A stretch of 64,000 nt of DNA from an uncultured Opitutaceae bacterium (GTDB lineage Bacteria; Verrucomicrobiota; Verrucomicrobiia; Opitutales; Opitutaceae), in the NCBI GenBank assembly GCA_951813085.1, contig OX638348.1, forward strand, positions 1,869,627 to 1,933,626. The letters are read 5' to 3'. The notes under the pieces were generated by a model. It saw only the letters and a list, made by a program, of their open reading frames with translations, was not told the DNA's origin and ran no database searches. Of this stretch, positions 38,392-49,336 are shown in pieces; the first letter of the stretch is position 1; each line of letters begins with the position of its first letter. A program made the translations under genes and the position numbers.

Positions 38392-38551
38392 TTGGACGAT
38401 GGGATTTCGGAGCAGGTCAGGATGTTGAACTCCAATCCGGTGTTTGACGCAAGGAACGAAGCGACTGATGATATGAATTCCGTAGCACCGTGATTTTTTA
38501 CTGAGCAACGCCCGCAAATCCTTCTTCGACTTGAAACACCATTCATTCGCT

Positions 38552-40786
38552 ATGATCTCCAACAAACCTCGCAGATCGCTCGGTCCCCTTCTAGTCGCAT
38601 TCCTCATGACGTCTCAACACGCTAAGGCAAACCACCCATCTGCCCAATGGGAAGAGATTCCTGAAGCTCTGGAAAATCCGGCCCTCATCACCCTGCAGGA
38701 CGTGATCGATGAGAAAGCGATCCCAGTGGAAAAGGAAGCCCAGCAAGCCTGGCGCCCCAAAGGGGCGAGTTGCCTGGTGCTCGAAACGTCCGAGTCGATC
38801 GATGGAGGCAAGGACCTCTTCGATTGGAATCCGGAAACCGATTCAAAGACCTTGTTGCTGTCCGCAGAAGCGTTTATCCTGAACGGCGAAGAGAAGCCGC
38901 TCGAACCGAAGGACTAAGGGCATCTCAAATGGTCTCCTGACGAGACGAAGCTCCTTATCTACACGAATACGAAGAAGGTCTGGCGCGCGAATTCCCGCGG
39001 CGACTACTGGGTATTGGATCTCGAGACCCAAACGCTGCAGCCGCTCGGCGCTGATTTCGAACCCTCCACTTTGATGTTCGCCAAGTTCTCTCCGGACTCG
39101 AAGCGGGTGGCCTACGTGCAAGATCGAAACATCTACGTTGAAGATCTTAAAAGCGGGCGTATCCGTCGTCTCACCACGCGACCGAAGGACAGCATCATCA
39201 ACGGAACCACGGATTGGGTCTACGAGGAGGAGTTCCAAATCCGCGACGCCTTCCAATGGAGTCCGGATGGAAAATCCATCGCCTACCTGCAGTTCGATAC
39301 GGAGGGAGTCGGCGAGTTTCACCTGACCAATTATCTAGCGGGCAAATACCCCGAGGTCCTGCCCTTGCCCTACCCGAAGGTCGGCACGACTAACTCCTCC
39401 GCGCGAATTGGCGTTACAAGTTCCTCGCGAGCTCGCACGCGCTGGCTCGATGATCTTGCCGGCGATCCACGCCAACACTACATCCCGCGATTCACCTAGG
39501 CCGACAGTTCGGAGGAACTCGTCTTTCAGCGCTTGAACCGCAACCAGAACGAAAACGTCCTTTGGATGGCGACGGTCAAAACGGGAGCGCTGAACCCTTT
39601 CTTCACCGAACGGAGCGATACCTGGATCAATGTCCATAACCACATGACCTGGTTCGACAATGGCCAATCCTTCCTTTGGCAAAGCGAAGAGGACGGCTAT
39701 CGACACTTCTATCGCGTCACCCGCGATGGAACGGAAAAGACATTGATAACGAAAGGCGACTACGACGTCGTCCAAATGCTGAAGTTCGACACGGACAACG
39801 GCTGGCTCTACTTCATCGCCAGCCCGGACAATCCGACCCAACGCTACTTGTTTCGCGAGCGTATCGACGGCATGGGCCAAGCTGAGCGGTTGACGCCCCA
39901 TGAACCGAGTGGTACGCATTCGTATCGGATTTCCGGAGACAGTTCGCTAGCCTTTCACAGCTTCTCCAACGCAAATACCCCACCCTCATACGACCTGGTC
40001 GAGCTGCCAAGCCATCGCGTGATTCATACCGGAGAGGACAACGCTGCCGCCCGGGCCAAGATGGATGAGGTCAATTTCCAGAAGACCGAGTTCTTCCAAA
40101 TCGACATCGGCCAAGGAGTGGAGCTGCCCGCCTACATCATCAAGCCCTACAATTTCGACCCGTCAAAGAAGTACCCCGCCCTGTTCTACGTTTACGGCGA
40201 GCCCGTAGGACAGACCGTTAGGGACGTTTGGAAGAAGAGCCTATGGCGTCACCACCTCCACCACAATATCGGCATCTACTCCTCCGAGGACCAATCAGCC
40301 GCCGTACGCAAGCTCCTCGAAACGCGCCCTTACATCGACGCGGATCGCATCGCAGTCACCGGTTTCAGCGGCGGCGGCTCCATGAGCCTCAACCTTCTCT
40401 TCCGCTACCCCGACCTCTACAAGCTGGCTATGGCCGGCGGATTCATAAGCGACCAGCTCCTCTATGATACGGTCTATCAGGAACGTTACATGGGACTGCC
40501 CGAGCAAAATCCGGAAGGATACAAGAACGGCTCCCCGATCACCCACGTAGAGAACCTGCAAGGACACTTGCTCATCTATCACGGCACGCAGGACGACAAT
40601 TGCCACTACCAGAATTTCGAGAACTTGGTACAGGCTCTTATCAAGCACAACAAGCAGTTCAAGGCCGTGCCCTACATCGGCGGCACCCACGCCTTGAAGT
40701 CAGCGGGCGACGGCCAAGGGACCGCCCACAATCTCAAGACCAAAACATGGTACCTGATGAACAACATACCTCCAGGAGCCAGATAG
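38552..40786 (+). pseudogene. S9-family dipeptidyl peptidase IV-like enzyme with two in-frame stops
   Basis: A secreted prolyl-oligopeptidase-family peptidase of about 745 codons, with signal peptide at the ATG 38552, an eight-bladed propeller domain (N-terminal DPP IV region: LKWSPDETKLLIYTNTKKVW, DAFQWSPDGKSIAYLQFD) and a C-terminal alpha/beta hydrolase. The nucleophile Ser is at codon 606 in VTGFSGGGSMSL; the Asp is in YHGTQDDNCHY and the His in IGGTHAL. The frame is never lost, but a TAA at 38915-38917 (codon 122) and a TAG at 39497-39499 (codon 316) interrupt it. The TAG is at a position where relatives have Trp (IPRMxWAD; here IPRFT-stop-AD). All catalytic parts remain, so decay is recent, or these are sequence errors. 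Confidence 0.88.
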
Positions 40787-40892
40787 GTGGTTTTATGAGG
40801 AGTCCCTCTCGAATCAAACTTAAGAATCCAGGTCGAACGAAATCCACGATTTGAGTACGTCCCTCATTTTTCTATCTTTCCTCTGAGAAGCA

Positions 40893-42050
40893 CTACGTCC
40901 AATCCAATCCCTCCGGGAGCGTGTTGAGATTCTCGCATCCGTCTTCGCGCACGATCACCAGGTCCTCCAAACGAATGCCTCCGATAGCCCGGCAATACAA
41001 TCCAGGCTCAATCGTCAGCGCATCGCCTACAACCAGCTCGGGTCCCTTATAGTCCAGCAAGGGCGGCTCGTGAACGTCGAGCCCAATTCCGTGCCCAGTC
41101 CCGCAGGTCATCGCGCAGTAAGAATCGGGATCGTCCGCCTGTGGCAAGCCCATCTGGTAACCATGGGAATTCAAAGCCTTCGCTGTTGCTAGATGTACGA
41201 ATTCTCCGGATACACCTCGTCGTGTAGCCTTGATCGCGGCGCGTTTTGCATCCAAAACGGCTGCGTGCATGCGCAGCACCTCATCGGGAACATCGCCATG
41301 AACGACCGTACGCGTGCAATCCCCGCAATAGCGCGTGGAACGATTTCTCGGAAATATGTCCACGATAACAGGCTCTCCCGTTCTTAACCCTCCCCAACCG
41401 AGCCAATGGCAGTCCGCAGCGGATGGCCCTCCAGCGATGATGGCCGGAGACCCCGAATAGCCCTGCGCTAGAAGATGCTTATCCACCTCGAGCCGCAGAA
41501 ATTCAGAGGTCAGGACTTGTCCTCCCGATTCTAAGGTACCATCCGCCCGCGCCTCGGAACGGGCGATGGTTTCGCACACCATCGCCACGGCTCCTTCCGT
41601 CACGCGTTGAGCCTCACGAAGATGGGCCACTTCCTCATCGGTTTTACGTCGCCGATCGGAGACTCCGAGCTCGGGATCGTAGGCGACCTCGATCCCAGCC
41701 GCGCGAATCGCGTCCACATAGACCAACGGAAGAAGGCGATCGCCTCGCGCGACCTCTATGCTTTTGCGTCGCAGACACTCCGTTGCCGCTTGGGCCGTGG
41801 CCGTTGCCCGATCGCCTGACAGGCCTTCCGCGGGAACGAAATCCGCTGGGCAATGCACATCCGTAACTCGGGCCTGTTGCCGGGCCCGATCCATTTCGAT
41901 ATCTCTGAGGATCAAGATCCGCTCGCCAGTCTCTCTTAATTCGATGAACACGACCGGATCGTGAACGATAAACTGAATCTCCCTATAGAGAGACGCATGC
42001 TCCAAAGGGCATCCCGCCATGATAGTTGCTGACCGATCGCTTTCCGACAT
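40893..42050 (-). CDS. M24-family metallopeptidase, Xaa-Pro dipeptidase-like
   Basis: A 385-residue creatinase/Xaa-Pro dipeptidase-type protein. An N-terminal domain (residues 1 to about 150) is followed by the pita-bread catalytic domain. The five metal ligands are all visible: Asp in PVIVDIFPR, Asp in YCGDCTRTV, His in GTGHGIGLDVHE, Glu in LTIEPGLY and Glu in GIRLEDLV. It should cleave X-Pro dipeptides or a related bond, in the cytoplasm (no signal peptide). It is convergent with the S9 peptidase gene, which also prefers proline peptides, so the two may have formed a peptide-use pair. Confidence 0.92.
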   Translation of the reverse strand: MSESDRSATIMAGCPLEHASLYREIQFIVHDPVVFIELRETGERILILRDIEMDRARQQARVTDVHCPADFVPAEGLSGDRATATAQAATECLRRKSIEVARGDRLLPLVYVDAIRAAGIEVAYDPELGVSDRRRKTDEEVAHLREAQRVTEGAVAMVCETIARSEARADGTLESGGQVLTSEFLRLEVDKHLLAQGYSGSPAIIAGGPSAADCHWLGWGGLRTGEPVIVDIFPRNRSTRYCGDCTRTVVHGDVPDEVLRMHAAVLDAKRAAIKATRRGVSGEFVHLATAKALNSHGYQMGLPQADDPDSYCAMTCGTGHGIGLDVHEPPLLDYKGPELVVGDALTIEPGLYCRAIGGIRLEDLVIVREDGCENLNTLPEGLDWT

Positions 42051-42132
42051 AATTCAGTACGAGTTTATGTATTCAATGAGACCTCGAATGCCGAATACAA
42101 TTTTTAGGGAATCCAGATGCTTTTTTTTTAAC

Positions 42133-42228
42133 AACGCTCCTGCGTCGCTTGATCCCCGCTACGCGGGGGCAGGATCACGAATCCCGCGTTCCGGGATCGT
42201 GGCAGGAACCAACGAATAGTTGGGCGTT
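42133..42228. repeat. Branched multi-hairpin element
   Basis: A compact structured element in the gap after the M24 gene. An outer stem (42133-42137 with 42224-42228) encloses a hairpin CCAAC/GTTGG (42209-42223) and a stem TCCTGC/GCAGGA (42138-42143 with 42202-42207), which in turn encloses the triloop hairpin CCCCGC-TAC-GCGGGG (42154-42168) and a 10-bp hairpin with one bulged A (42176-42201). GCAGGA also occurs at 42169-42174, so an alternative fold exists. It could be a REP-like mobile repeat, a recombination site or a structured RNA; it has no coding potential. Its core motif GCCCAAC on the minus strand fits one end of an integron attC site, but the other end does not. Confidence 0.55.
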
Positions 42229-42255
42229 ATCCAGCAACGCTAACAATGAGGTCCT

Positions 42256-42600
42256 TCAATTTGCAATCTGGCGCAAAAATCGTATCTCCAAGGCTGCCCA
42301 AATCACGATTGAGCCAAGTACAAACGGGAGTAGCACACCATACGAAAACATACCAATCGTATACTCGTAATCGTAAAAGAGATTTCCGCACAATGCGGGT
42401 AGTTGAAACGGGCCGATGATCGTATTGGGTGAATGGTGATAAAACGTTGGAACGAACACAAACGCATACAACATCGAACGCAATACACGCCCCAATTCCA
42501 AATTCTCAATTTTTTCGATTCGCCTATCGAGATTACCGGCAGCGAAAACGGTCAAGGTAAGAAAACCAAATACAAGAGTGACTTTAACTAGAATCTCCAT
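42256..42600 (-). CDS. Small membrane protein, unknown function
   Basis: A 114-residue protein with three probable membrane helices (ILVKVTLVFGFLTLTVFAAG, VLRSMLYAFVFVPTFYH and MFSYGVLLPFVLGSIVIWAAL). No family is recognised. It is alone on the minus strand, its stop codon about 28 bp from the branched hairpin element and its start in an AT-rich gap before the divergent oxidoreductase gene. The composition is more AT-rich than the neighbouring genes, which hints at acquisition from elsewhere. Confidence 0.6.
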   Translation of the reverse strand: MEILVKVTLVFGFLTLTVFAAGNLDRRIEKIENLELGRVLRSMLYAFVFVPTFYHHSPNTIIGPFQLPALCGNLFYDYEYTIGMFSYGVLLPFVLGSIVIWAALEIRFLRQIAN

Positions 42601-42799
42601 GCTAACAGTCCAAATATATCACCAATTCGAATGACCAATTGTCAAATTTCGAATGTAGAAGGCGGGAGCCCAACCCATATCATTCTGCATTATGTTCAGA
42701 AAGCGCTCCGACGCAAGCGTAGACAATTGGGCCCGCTCAAATCTATACGCCCTTGACCCTGTCGCTAGTATATGGACGTTGTATATGTAGCAATACCCC

Positions 42800-44140
42800 A
42801 TGAAATTTAATCTATCCCGTCGCTCATTCATCAAGGCCAGCTCCGCTTTGGCGGGCTTCCAGATTCTACCCTCCGGACTTCGCGCGAATTCGCCTAATAG
42901 CAAACTTTGCACCGCCCACATCGGCGTCGCCGGGAAAGGCTACACGGATACCTCCCATATCGCTGCTGATCCGAGGACAAAAGTCCTGGGACTGTGCGAC
43001 GTCGACCTGCGCCACCTAAACGGCGAAGGACCGCGAATCCAAAATCGCAATTTCAAGAAACTGTCGTTCCCCGGCGCTCGTAAATTCCAGGATTATCGGG
43101 AAATGCTCAGTGAGCTCGGGGACATGATCGACGCCGTTTCGATTTCTACGCCCGACCATATGCACTACCCCGCCACTTTGGCCGCCATGGAACGGGGTAA
43201 GCATGTATTTACTCAAAAGCCGCTAACCAACAATATCTCAGAAGCGCGGCACTTGATGAAAGTCGCCCGAGACAAGGGCCTCGCTACGCAAATGGGTATT
43301 CAAAATAAAGCGACGGAAGGCTATCGCTTGGCCACACGCCTTATTCGCGATGGCGCTATCGGAAAGGTGTCCAAAGTGATCGTGTGGTGCTTCAAGGATT
43401 GGGGATACGATGGCGATCCTTACATCGGCGAGGATCCGGTTCCCGACTACCTTGATTGGAATCTCTGGCTTGGCGTCGCGCCCGAACGACCCTTCCTCGA
43501 AGGCAAGTACCACCCAAGTCAATGGCGGCGTTCCCTGGATTTTGGCTGCGGTACGCTTGGCGACATGGGTGTCCATATTTTCGATACGCCTTTTGACGCC
43601 CTCAGGCTAGAGCCTCCGGTTTGGGTGGAAGCGGACTGTCGGCAACCCAACAACTTCTCTCTCCCTGAAAAATCAGTCGTCCGCTATGGTTTCCAGCCCA
43701 GTCCGCTGACGACCCGGGATTTTCAATGGACGTGGTACGACGGCGTTGCGTCGCCGCCTCCGGGACCCGACATGGAACTGCCCGAAGGCCAGACCCTACC
43801 GAAGCAGGGAGCCATGCTAGTGGGAGAGGACGGTCGCATGCTCCTGCCCCATATCGCTGGTCCTCAGCTCCTGCCCCGGAGCCTGTACGCGAAGCTGAAG
43901 AAGCCGGACATGGGACCTCCAGTAAATCACTACGGGCAATGGATCGACGCCATCTATGGAAGCAAGACCCCGCCGGCCGCAAACTTCGACTACTCCGGCA
44001 AGATGGTAGAAGGCGTATTGCTAGGGGTCATCGCCGGCCGCTATCCGGGCAAGAAAATCAAATGGAATTCCGCCAAAGGGAAAGTCACCAATCTCGCCGC
44101 AGCCAATCAGTTCGTGCAGAAGGAATACCGCGCATTCTAG
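42800..44140 (+). CDS. Gfo/Idh/MocA-family oxidoreductase with Tat signal
   Basis: A 446-residue exported oxidoreductase. It begins with a twin-arginine signal (LSRRSFIKASSALAGFQIL), then a dinucleotide-binding domain (IGVAGKGYTDTSHI) with DAVSISTPDHMHYPATLAAM, and the motif HVFTQKPLTNN, where the family Lys is in Q-K-P rather than E-K-P. The C-terminal domain contains FGCGTLGDMGVHIFDTPFDAL. Such secreted family members are abundant in Verrucomicrobiota and Planctomycetota and may act on glycans, as some relatives are glycosidases with a bound cofactor; that remains inference here. It is 198 bp upstream of a sulfatase gene on the same strand. Confidence 0.9.
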   Translation: MKFNLSRRSFIKASSALAGFQILPSGLRANSPNSKLCTAHIGVAGKGYTDTSHIAADPRTKVLGLCDVDLRHLNGEGPRIQNRNFKKLSFPGARKFQDYREMLSELGDMIDAVSISTPDHMHYPATLAAMERGKHVFTQKPLTNNISEARHLMKVARDKGLATQMGIQNKATEGYRLATRLIRDGAIGKVSKVIVWCFKDWGYDGDPYIGEDPVPDYLDWNLWLGVAPERPFLEGKYHPSQWRRSLDFGCGTLGDMGVHIFDTPFDALRLEPPVWVEADCRQPNNFSLPEKSVVRYGFQPSPLTTRDFQWTWYDGVASPPPGPDMELPEGQTLPKQGAMLVGEDGRMLLPHIAGPQLLPRSLYAKLKKPDMGPPVNHYGQWIDAIYGSKTPPAANFDYSGKMVEGVLLGVIAGRYPGKKIKWNSAKGKVTNLAAANQFVQKEYRAF

Positions 44141-44338
44141 CGAATGCAGCCCGCGACAATCCTGCTGCGGTTCGGATGTCCTGAACGCGGCTAAATAGAG
44201 CCCACGGCATGGAAATTGCTAGGCGGGTCCCATGTCATCTTTTTTCCTCCTCATTAATCGTTTAGCCTTCGTTCCCCGATCGCATCGCTATTGATTCGGT
44301 TGGGGATACTTGTTGCATCAACATCTCCAAATCGCCGC

Positions 44339-45655
44339 ATGCGAAAATTCACTGTCTTCATTACCCTTCTCGTTATCGCTGCGCTCCTCCCTTGCCAAGG
44401 AACGGCGGCCGAAAGCAAGCCGAACCTCCTCTTCATTCTGGCCGACGATCTTGGATACGGGGATCTCGGCTCCTATGGCTGCGAAGACATACGCACCCCC
44501 AATCTCGATCAACTGGCGCGGGAAGGCATTCGCTTCACGGACTACTATGCTAACGGTTCAGTCTGCACTCCGACTCGGGCTGCCTTCATGACGGGACGGT
44601 ATCAGCAGCGATTGGGTCTCGAGGATGCTGTAACCTATCAGGAGATGGGCCGAGGGCTCCCTGAAGAAGGCGAGACTCTAGCCCATGCGCTGCGTAGCGC
44701 TGGCTACACTACAGCTCTCATCGGCAAGTGGCATCTTGGATACGACATGAAGCGGCGGCCCTTGCAGCAAGGCTTCGACCACTACTTCGGGCTGCTTGGG
44801 GGCAACCACCACTATTTTCAACACATGGACCGCATCGGCGTACCAGATCTCTGGGAGGGGAACCAGGCTGTCCAACGAAAAGGCTACACCACTGACTTGC
44901 TGACAGAGGACGCCGTGGCTTTCCTGTCGAACAGTCGCGAAAAGCCCTTCTTTCTATATCTTGCCCATCCCGCTCCGCATTTCCCGTGGCAGGGCCCTGA
45001 GGATGCCGACAAAATCGTGGAGCCAAAAAAGCCCACATGGCAGCAGGGCGATCGCGAAACCTATGCTCGCATGGTGGAGCATCTTGACAGAAGCATAGGC
45101 ACGGTGTTGTCCACGCTCGACGAACTCGGACTCGCTGAAAGCACTTTAGTCGTTTTCTCCTCCGACAATGGCGGCCACACCCACTCTCGCAATGCGCCCT
45201 TGCGCGACTTCAAGGGCACCCTCTGGGAAGGAGGCACTCGAGTCCCATGCATTGCGCGTTGGCCAGGCCGACTGCCCGCGGGAGTTACGACGCCTCAGGT
45301 CGCAATCACTATGGACTGGACCGCAACGTTCCGCCATCTCGCAGGTCTTGGTTCTGACTCAGCCGGGGCAGATGGTGAAAACCTGTGGCCCCTGCTGTCG
45401 GGCAAGGAGTCGATTCGCGAGCGCACCCTCTTTTGGAGGCGAACAAATCGTCGAGAGCTGAAACGCATTGAAACAGGACGCTCCGTTCGGCAAGGACAGT
45501 GGAAGCTCATAGAAATGACCGGTCGAGAACCCGAACTCTTCGATCTCTCTACCGATATCGGAGAATCGCGCAATCTGATCGAACAACAACCGAACTTAGC
45601 TCTTGAATTAAGCCATAAACTAGACGCATGGGAACAACTCGTAGAACGGAATTGA
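44339..45655 (+). CDS. S1-family sulfatase, arylsulfatase A-like
   Basis: A 438-residue sulfatase. The ATG at 44339 gives a signal peptide (MRKFTVFITLLVIAALLPC); the upstream ATG at 44291 would add a polar extension. Features: metal strand KPNLLFILADDLGYGDLGSY, formylglycine motif SVCTPTRAAFMTGRYQQR (C-x-P-T-R), LIGKWHLGY, and second metal site VVFSSDNGGHT, all typical of arylsulfatase A-like members. It follows the secreted oxidoreductase gene and precedes the broken cytochrome-c/DUF1549 gene, a frequent neighbourhood in this phylum. Confidence 0.94.
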   Translation: MRKFTVFITLLVIAALLPCQGTAAESKPNLLFILADDLGYGDLGSYGCEDIRTPNLDQLAREGIRFTDYYANGSVCTPTRAAFMTGRYQQRLGLEDAVTYQEMGRGLPEEGETLAHALRSAGYTTALIGKWHLGYDMKRRPLQQGFDHYFGLLGGNHHYFQHMDRIGVPDLWEGNQAVQRKGYTTDLLTEDAVAFLSNSREKPFFLYLAHPAPHFPWQGPEDADKIVEPKKPTWQQGDRETYARMVEHLDRSIGTVLSTLDELGLAESTLVVFSSDNGGHTHSRNAPLRDFKGTLWEGGTRVPCIARWPGRLPAGVTTPQVAITMDWTATFRHLAGLGSDSAGADGENLWPLLSGKESIRERTLFWRRTNRRELKRIETGRSVRQGQWKLIEMTGREPELFDLSTDIGESRNLIEQQPNLALELSHKLDAWEQLVERN

Positions 45656-45804
45656 AAAGTACAAATTCTCTACCTTTTAGAATCTTCTGCCTAACAACCG
45701 CAACCGATGCCCTGGGACTTCCTAAGAGTGGTGCGCAGGATCGCACCACATAGAACCGTTGCTGAGTTGGACTAGCCTGCGCAAAGCGCCACACTGAAGC
45801 TGCC

Positions 45805-48800
45805 ATGTTTCTGTCCGCCCCCATACGAGCCTCCCTGCGCTGGATAGTGAGCATTGGGATGCTTGCCTCTTCTAAGCTGCTTGGTCAGGAAGTTGAATTC
45901 GCCACCGAGCTGGCTCCCATCCTCGAGAAGAAATGTCTAAGCTGCCACAATCCCAATTTGATGAAAGGCGATCTTTCGATGGCCACTTTGGAGGACATTC
46001 TGGGGGCCGATCAGGATATCCTAAAACCGGGGAACTCAGCGGATAGCGCCCTCCACTGGATAACCGTAACCTTGGAGGAAGGAGAGCCGCCCGAAATGCC
46101 GCAAGAAGGGGAAGCGCTCACCGAGCAGGAGGCAAATCTCCTAGCAGCTTGGATCAATGCCGGGGCCGAGTGGCCCGATGGCCTCGTCTTGCGAGAAGCA
46201 TCCAAGGCCGACAAATCCTGGTGGGCCTACCAACCGCTATCAAAAACGCGTCTCGAATCCATCGATGCCTATGTTGTGGCCACGCTTCAGGAAAACGGGC
46301 TATCGATGAACCCGCCAGCGGAACGGCGCAGCCTGATACGCCGCGCTACTTATGACCTCACCGGCCTGCCTCCTCCCCCAGAGGAGGTGGAAACTTTCAT
46401 AAACGATTCCGATCCGCTGGCCTACGAGGCGCTCATCGATCGGCTATTGGCATCCCAACACTATGGTGAACGCTGGGGTCGGCACTGGCTGGATGTGGTC
46501 CGTTTCGCCGAGAGTGGAGGCTACGAGCACAACTTCTTCGTCTACAACCTCTGGCCCTTCCGCGACTACGTGATTCGATCGCTCAATGAAGACAAGCCGT
46601 TCGATACGTTTATCCGAGAGCATCTTGCCGGAGACGTATTGGGGAAGGGAATACCGGACGTGGAAATCGGAGCTGCTTTCCTAACTGCTGGTCCGTTCGA
46701 AAGAGCCCCCAACCAGGAACCCGCTCAGGCGGCTCAGACTCGGCCCAACCATCTCAATGAAATCATCAATGCCACCGGGGAAGCCTTCCTGGGGATGACT
46801 CTCGGATGCGCCCGCTGCCACGACCACAAGTTCGATCCGGTCAGCCAGGAAGATTACTACGGGCTCTATGCCACCTTTGCAGGCGTTCGGCACGGCTCCG
46901 TTCCCTGGACGACCCCAGAAGCCAAGCAATCCTATTCCGATAAAACGCGTCCGCTCGAGCAACGATTGACCGAACTGAATTCGGAACTGAAGTCACTGCA
47001 AGCGGACATCTTGCAAAGAGCTCAGGATAATCGCTCCGACCTAGAAAAGCAGGGACCCATTGGGCTCTGGTTCGGGAAGGATAAAATAAGGTTCCTTGAG
47101 CAATCTGGCCTTGATGTTTCCCCAAGGACCGCTGGGATCGTTCACTAGATCGAATTGCGTGTTTACCGATTCGCGTACTTCCCTCCGCAACAATCACTCA
47201 TCTGCGACTGATTACCCCAAGGTTGTACTGTGCCTCGGCCACCCCCTGCTCGGCGGATTTGCGATACCACCTAACGGCTTCCTTGTCGTCCTGCAAGACG
47301 CCATCGCCGAAGCTGTACATTACCCCAAGGTTGAACTGTGCCGCGGCGTCCCCTTGCTCGGCTTTCACTTTAGCCTCCTCAAAGGTCTGGCCCGAAACCC
47401 AAGTGGTGGCAATAAGGGCGGCTAGGATTATCAGAACCTCTTTGGGCAGCATGATCCGTTTATACTCGCGCCTTCGCGTCGAAGGCAAGGCGAAATCTCC
47501 GATAAGCTGAATCTCGCGCCCTTTGCCTCTTAGCAGCAGGAAACCGGCCTTGAGAGGACGTTTCCCTATTTGAAACTAGCCGCTCTGACGCTTGACTCCC
47601 CGCATCCGATTCCTACCGCGGAGATTCTCTTGTTCCAGGGCTCTGCTAGGCCCTTCCGGAAAATCCAACCCAAAAGCGTTGGCAGCGGCCACCCGTTGAC
47701 CGTCGCGGGACTGAGGAACGATTCGCGCCCGTTCAAGCCAAATTCGTCCGTTTCGTATGCGAGTCCCAGGATTTGGACCTGTTCAGGAATAAGGGGCACA
47801 AGCTTGACGAATTTGAAATTTGGTCGGCGGGTGATTCTCCGCGCAATGTAGCGCTCTCCGTCAACGGAGGAAAAGCCTCCGGAAAATCAAGGGTATCCGA
47901 AGAGCTGCCGGAATTGTACACCGCCCAACGCGCCATCGATGGCGACTACGACAGCCGCTATTATGCGGATGGCCCCGAGCTCACCATCGAGCTAGCTGAG
48001 CCCACCTGGATTGACAAAGTCGCTTTTTCCAGCGCCCGCGTGGGAGGAGCGCCCGAGCACACGAAATATTTGTTCGTGGCCGAATACCGGATCGAGGTTT
48101 CCCTGGATGGCGAATCGTGGACGGAGGTAGCCCATGGTCGGGACCGACTTCCTGTGCCGAAAAAATACGCCAATCCAAACCGGGATGTTAAGCCAAAATT
48201 CATAAGTCATTTGCACTATCGGCGTATCCAATTGGGCAAGACGAAGGAGGAAACACTGACCGAGCAAAATCTCCGGGCTGAAATCACGCGCCTGAACGAG
48301 CAGTTGGACAGAATCGAACCATTGCCGACGGCATTTTTGGGAAGCCGATTGCCCGAAGATGCCCAAGGACCCTTCCGCATTTTCATTGGTGGCAGCCCCC
48401 AAAGACAGGGATACGAGGTCGCTCCAGCCAGCCCGTCCACTCTCGACCAAGTAACGCCGGGCTACCGATTGGAAGGAGAGACCGACGAATCGAAACGACG
48501 CCTGACCCTGGCGGAATGGATCACTCACCGGGATAATCCCCTAACGCCTCGCGTTCTGGCCAACCGCATCTGGCAATATCACTTTGGCACCGGTATTGTG
48601 GATACGCCAAATGATTTGGCTACATGGGCGGTCGACCGACGCACCCCGAGTTGCTGGATTTTCTGGCAAGCCAGCTAATCGAGAACGACTGGCAGCTGAA
48701 AGCCATACACAAACTGATTATGCTCTCCGATAGCTATCGCCAAAGCTCAGCTTGGAGCTGGGACAGCGCGCAAATGGATGCAGACAGCCGCCTGCTCTGG

Positions 48801-49328
48801 CGATTTCCGCCAAGGCGACTCACAGCTGAAGAAATTAGGGATACCTTTCTTACTGTGTCAGGTAAATTGGATACAACTATGGGCGGTCCTGGGTTTCGTC
48901 TCTACGATTTTTGGCTGGATACGGTGACCACCTATGTACCGCTCGATGAACACGGCCCTGAAACCTACCGCCGGGCCATCTACCATCACAACGCCCGCGC
49001 CTCGGTAGTGGACCTAATGACGGATTTCGATCAGCCCGATTGTACGCTCTCCGCGCCACGCCGCACGCAAACTACGACTCCCTTGCAGGCGCTCACCCTG
49101 ATGAACCACAGCTTCACGCGTGATATGGCCGACTATTTTGCTTCCCAAGTCCATGAACAGTTTCCTGAGGATACGGAGAAACAGGTACAGACTGTTTCCC
49201 AGATCGCCTACCAGCGTTCGGCGGACGCGGGGGAACTGACCCAGTCCACCGAATTGGTCCAAGAACACGGGTTGCGAGCGCTCTGCCGCGCCATCCTCAA
49301 CTCCAGTGAACTCATCTATCTGAACTAG
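45805..49328 (+). pseudogene. PSD1/DUF1549-DUF1553 cytochrome c domain protein, interrupted and frameshifted
   Basis: A large secreted protein in three pieces. The 5' part (45805-47148) has a signal peptide, a heme site KKCLSCHNPNLMKGDLS, the DUF1549 domain (RLLASQHYGERWGRHWLDVV, GGYEHNFFVYNLWPFRDYV) and CARCHDHKFDP. The reading then leaves the family between about 47100 and 47690, where unrelated DNA with part of a Sel1-repeat gene lies on the other strand. The family resumes in the same frame with ERFAPVQAKFVRFV (the discoidin-like domain) and continues through DUF1553. Near 48615 a frameshift moves DLATWAVDRR into MGGRPTHPELLDFLA; one missing G after GATTTGG would restore DLGYMGGRPTHPE. 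The C-terminus is complete. The gene pairs with the DUF1501 gene 8 bp downstream. Confidence 0.88.
47198..47452 (-). pseudogene. 5' fragment of a Sel1-repeat protein inside the DUF1549 gene
   Basis: The ATG at 47452 opens a signal peptide (LPKEVLIILAALIATTWVSG) followed by one full and one partial Sel1-like repeat (AEQGDAAAQFNLGVMYSFGDG and AEQGVAEAQYNLGV), then the frame ends after a few residues. Sel1 proteins normally have many such repeats, so this is only the beginning of a gene. Just upstream (47470-47486) is a perfect 7-bp hairpin with a 3-base loop. The piece lies within the interrupted DUF1549 gene and most likely came in with the inserted DNA. Confidence 0.78.
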
Positions 49329-49336
49329 GCCGAAAC

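Noticed and set aside
42133-42228. Integron attC site
   Set aside because: Only one end fits the consensus, no integrase or neighbouring cassettes are present. Kept as an unexplained structured element.
47566-47799. Reverse open frame of 77 codons after the Sel1 fragment
   Set aside because: It overlaps the resumed discoidin-like part of the DUF1549 gene, which has clear family sequence, so it is most likely a shadow frame.
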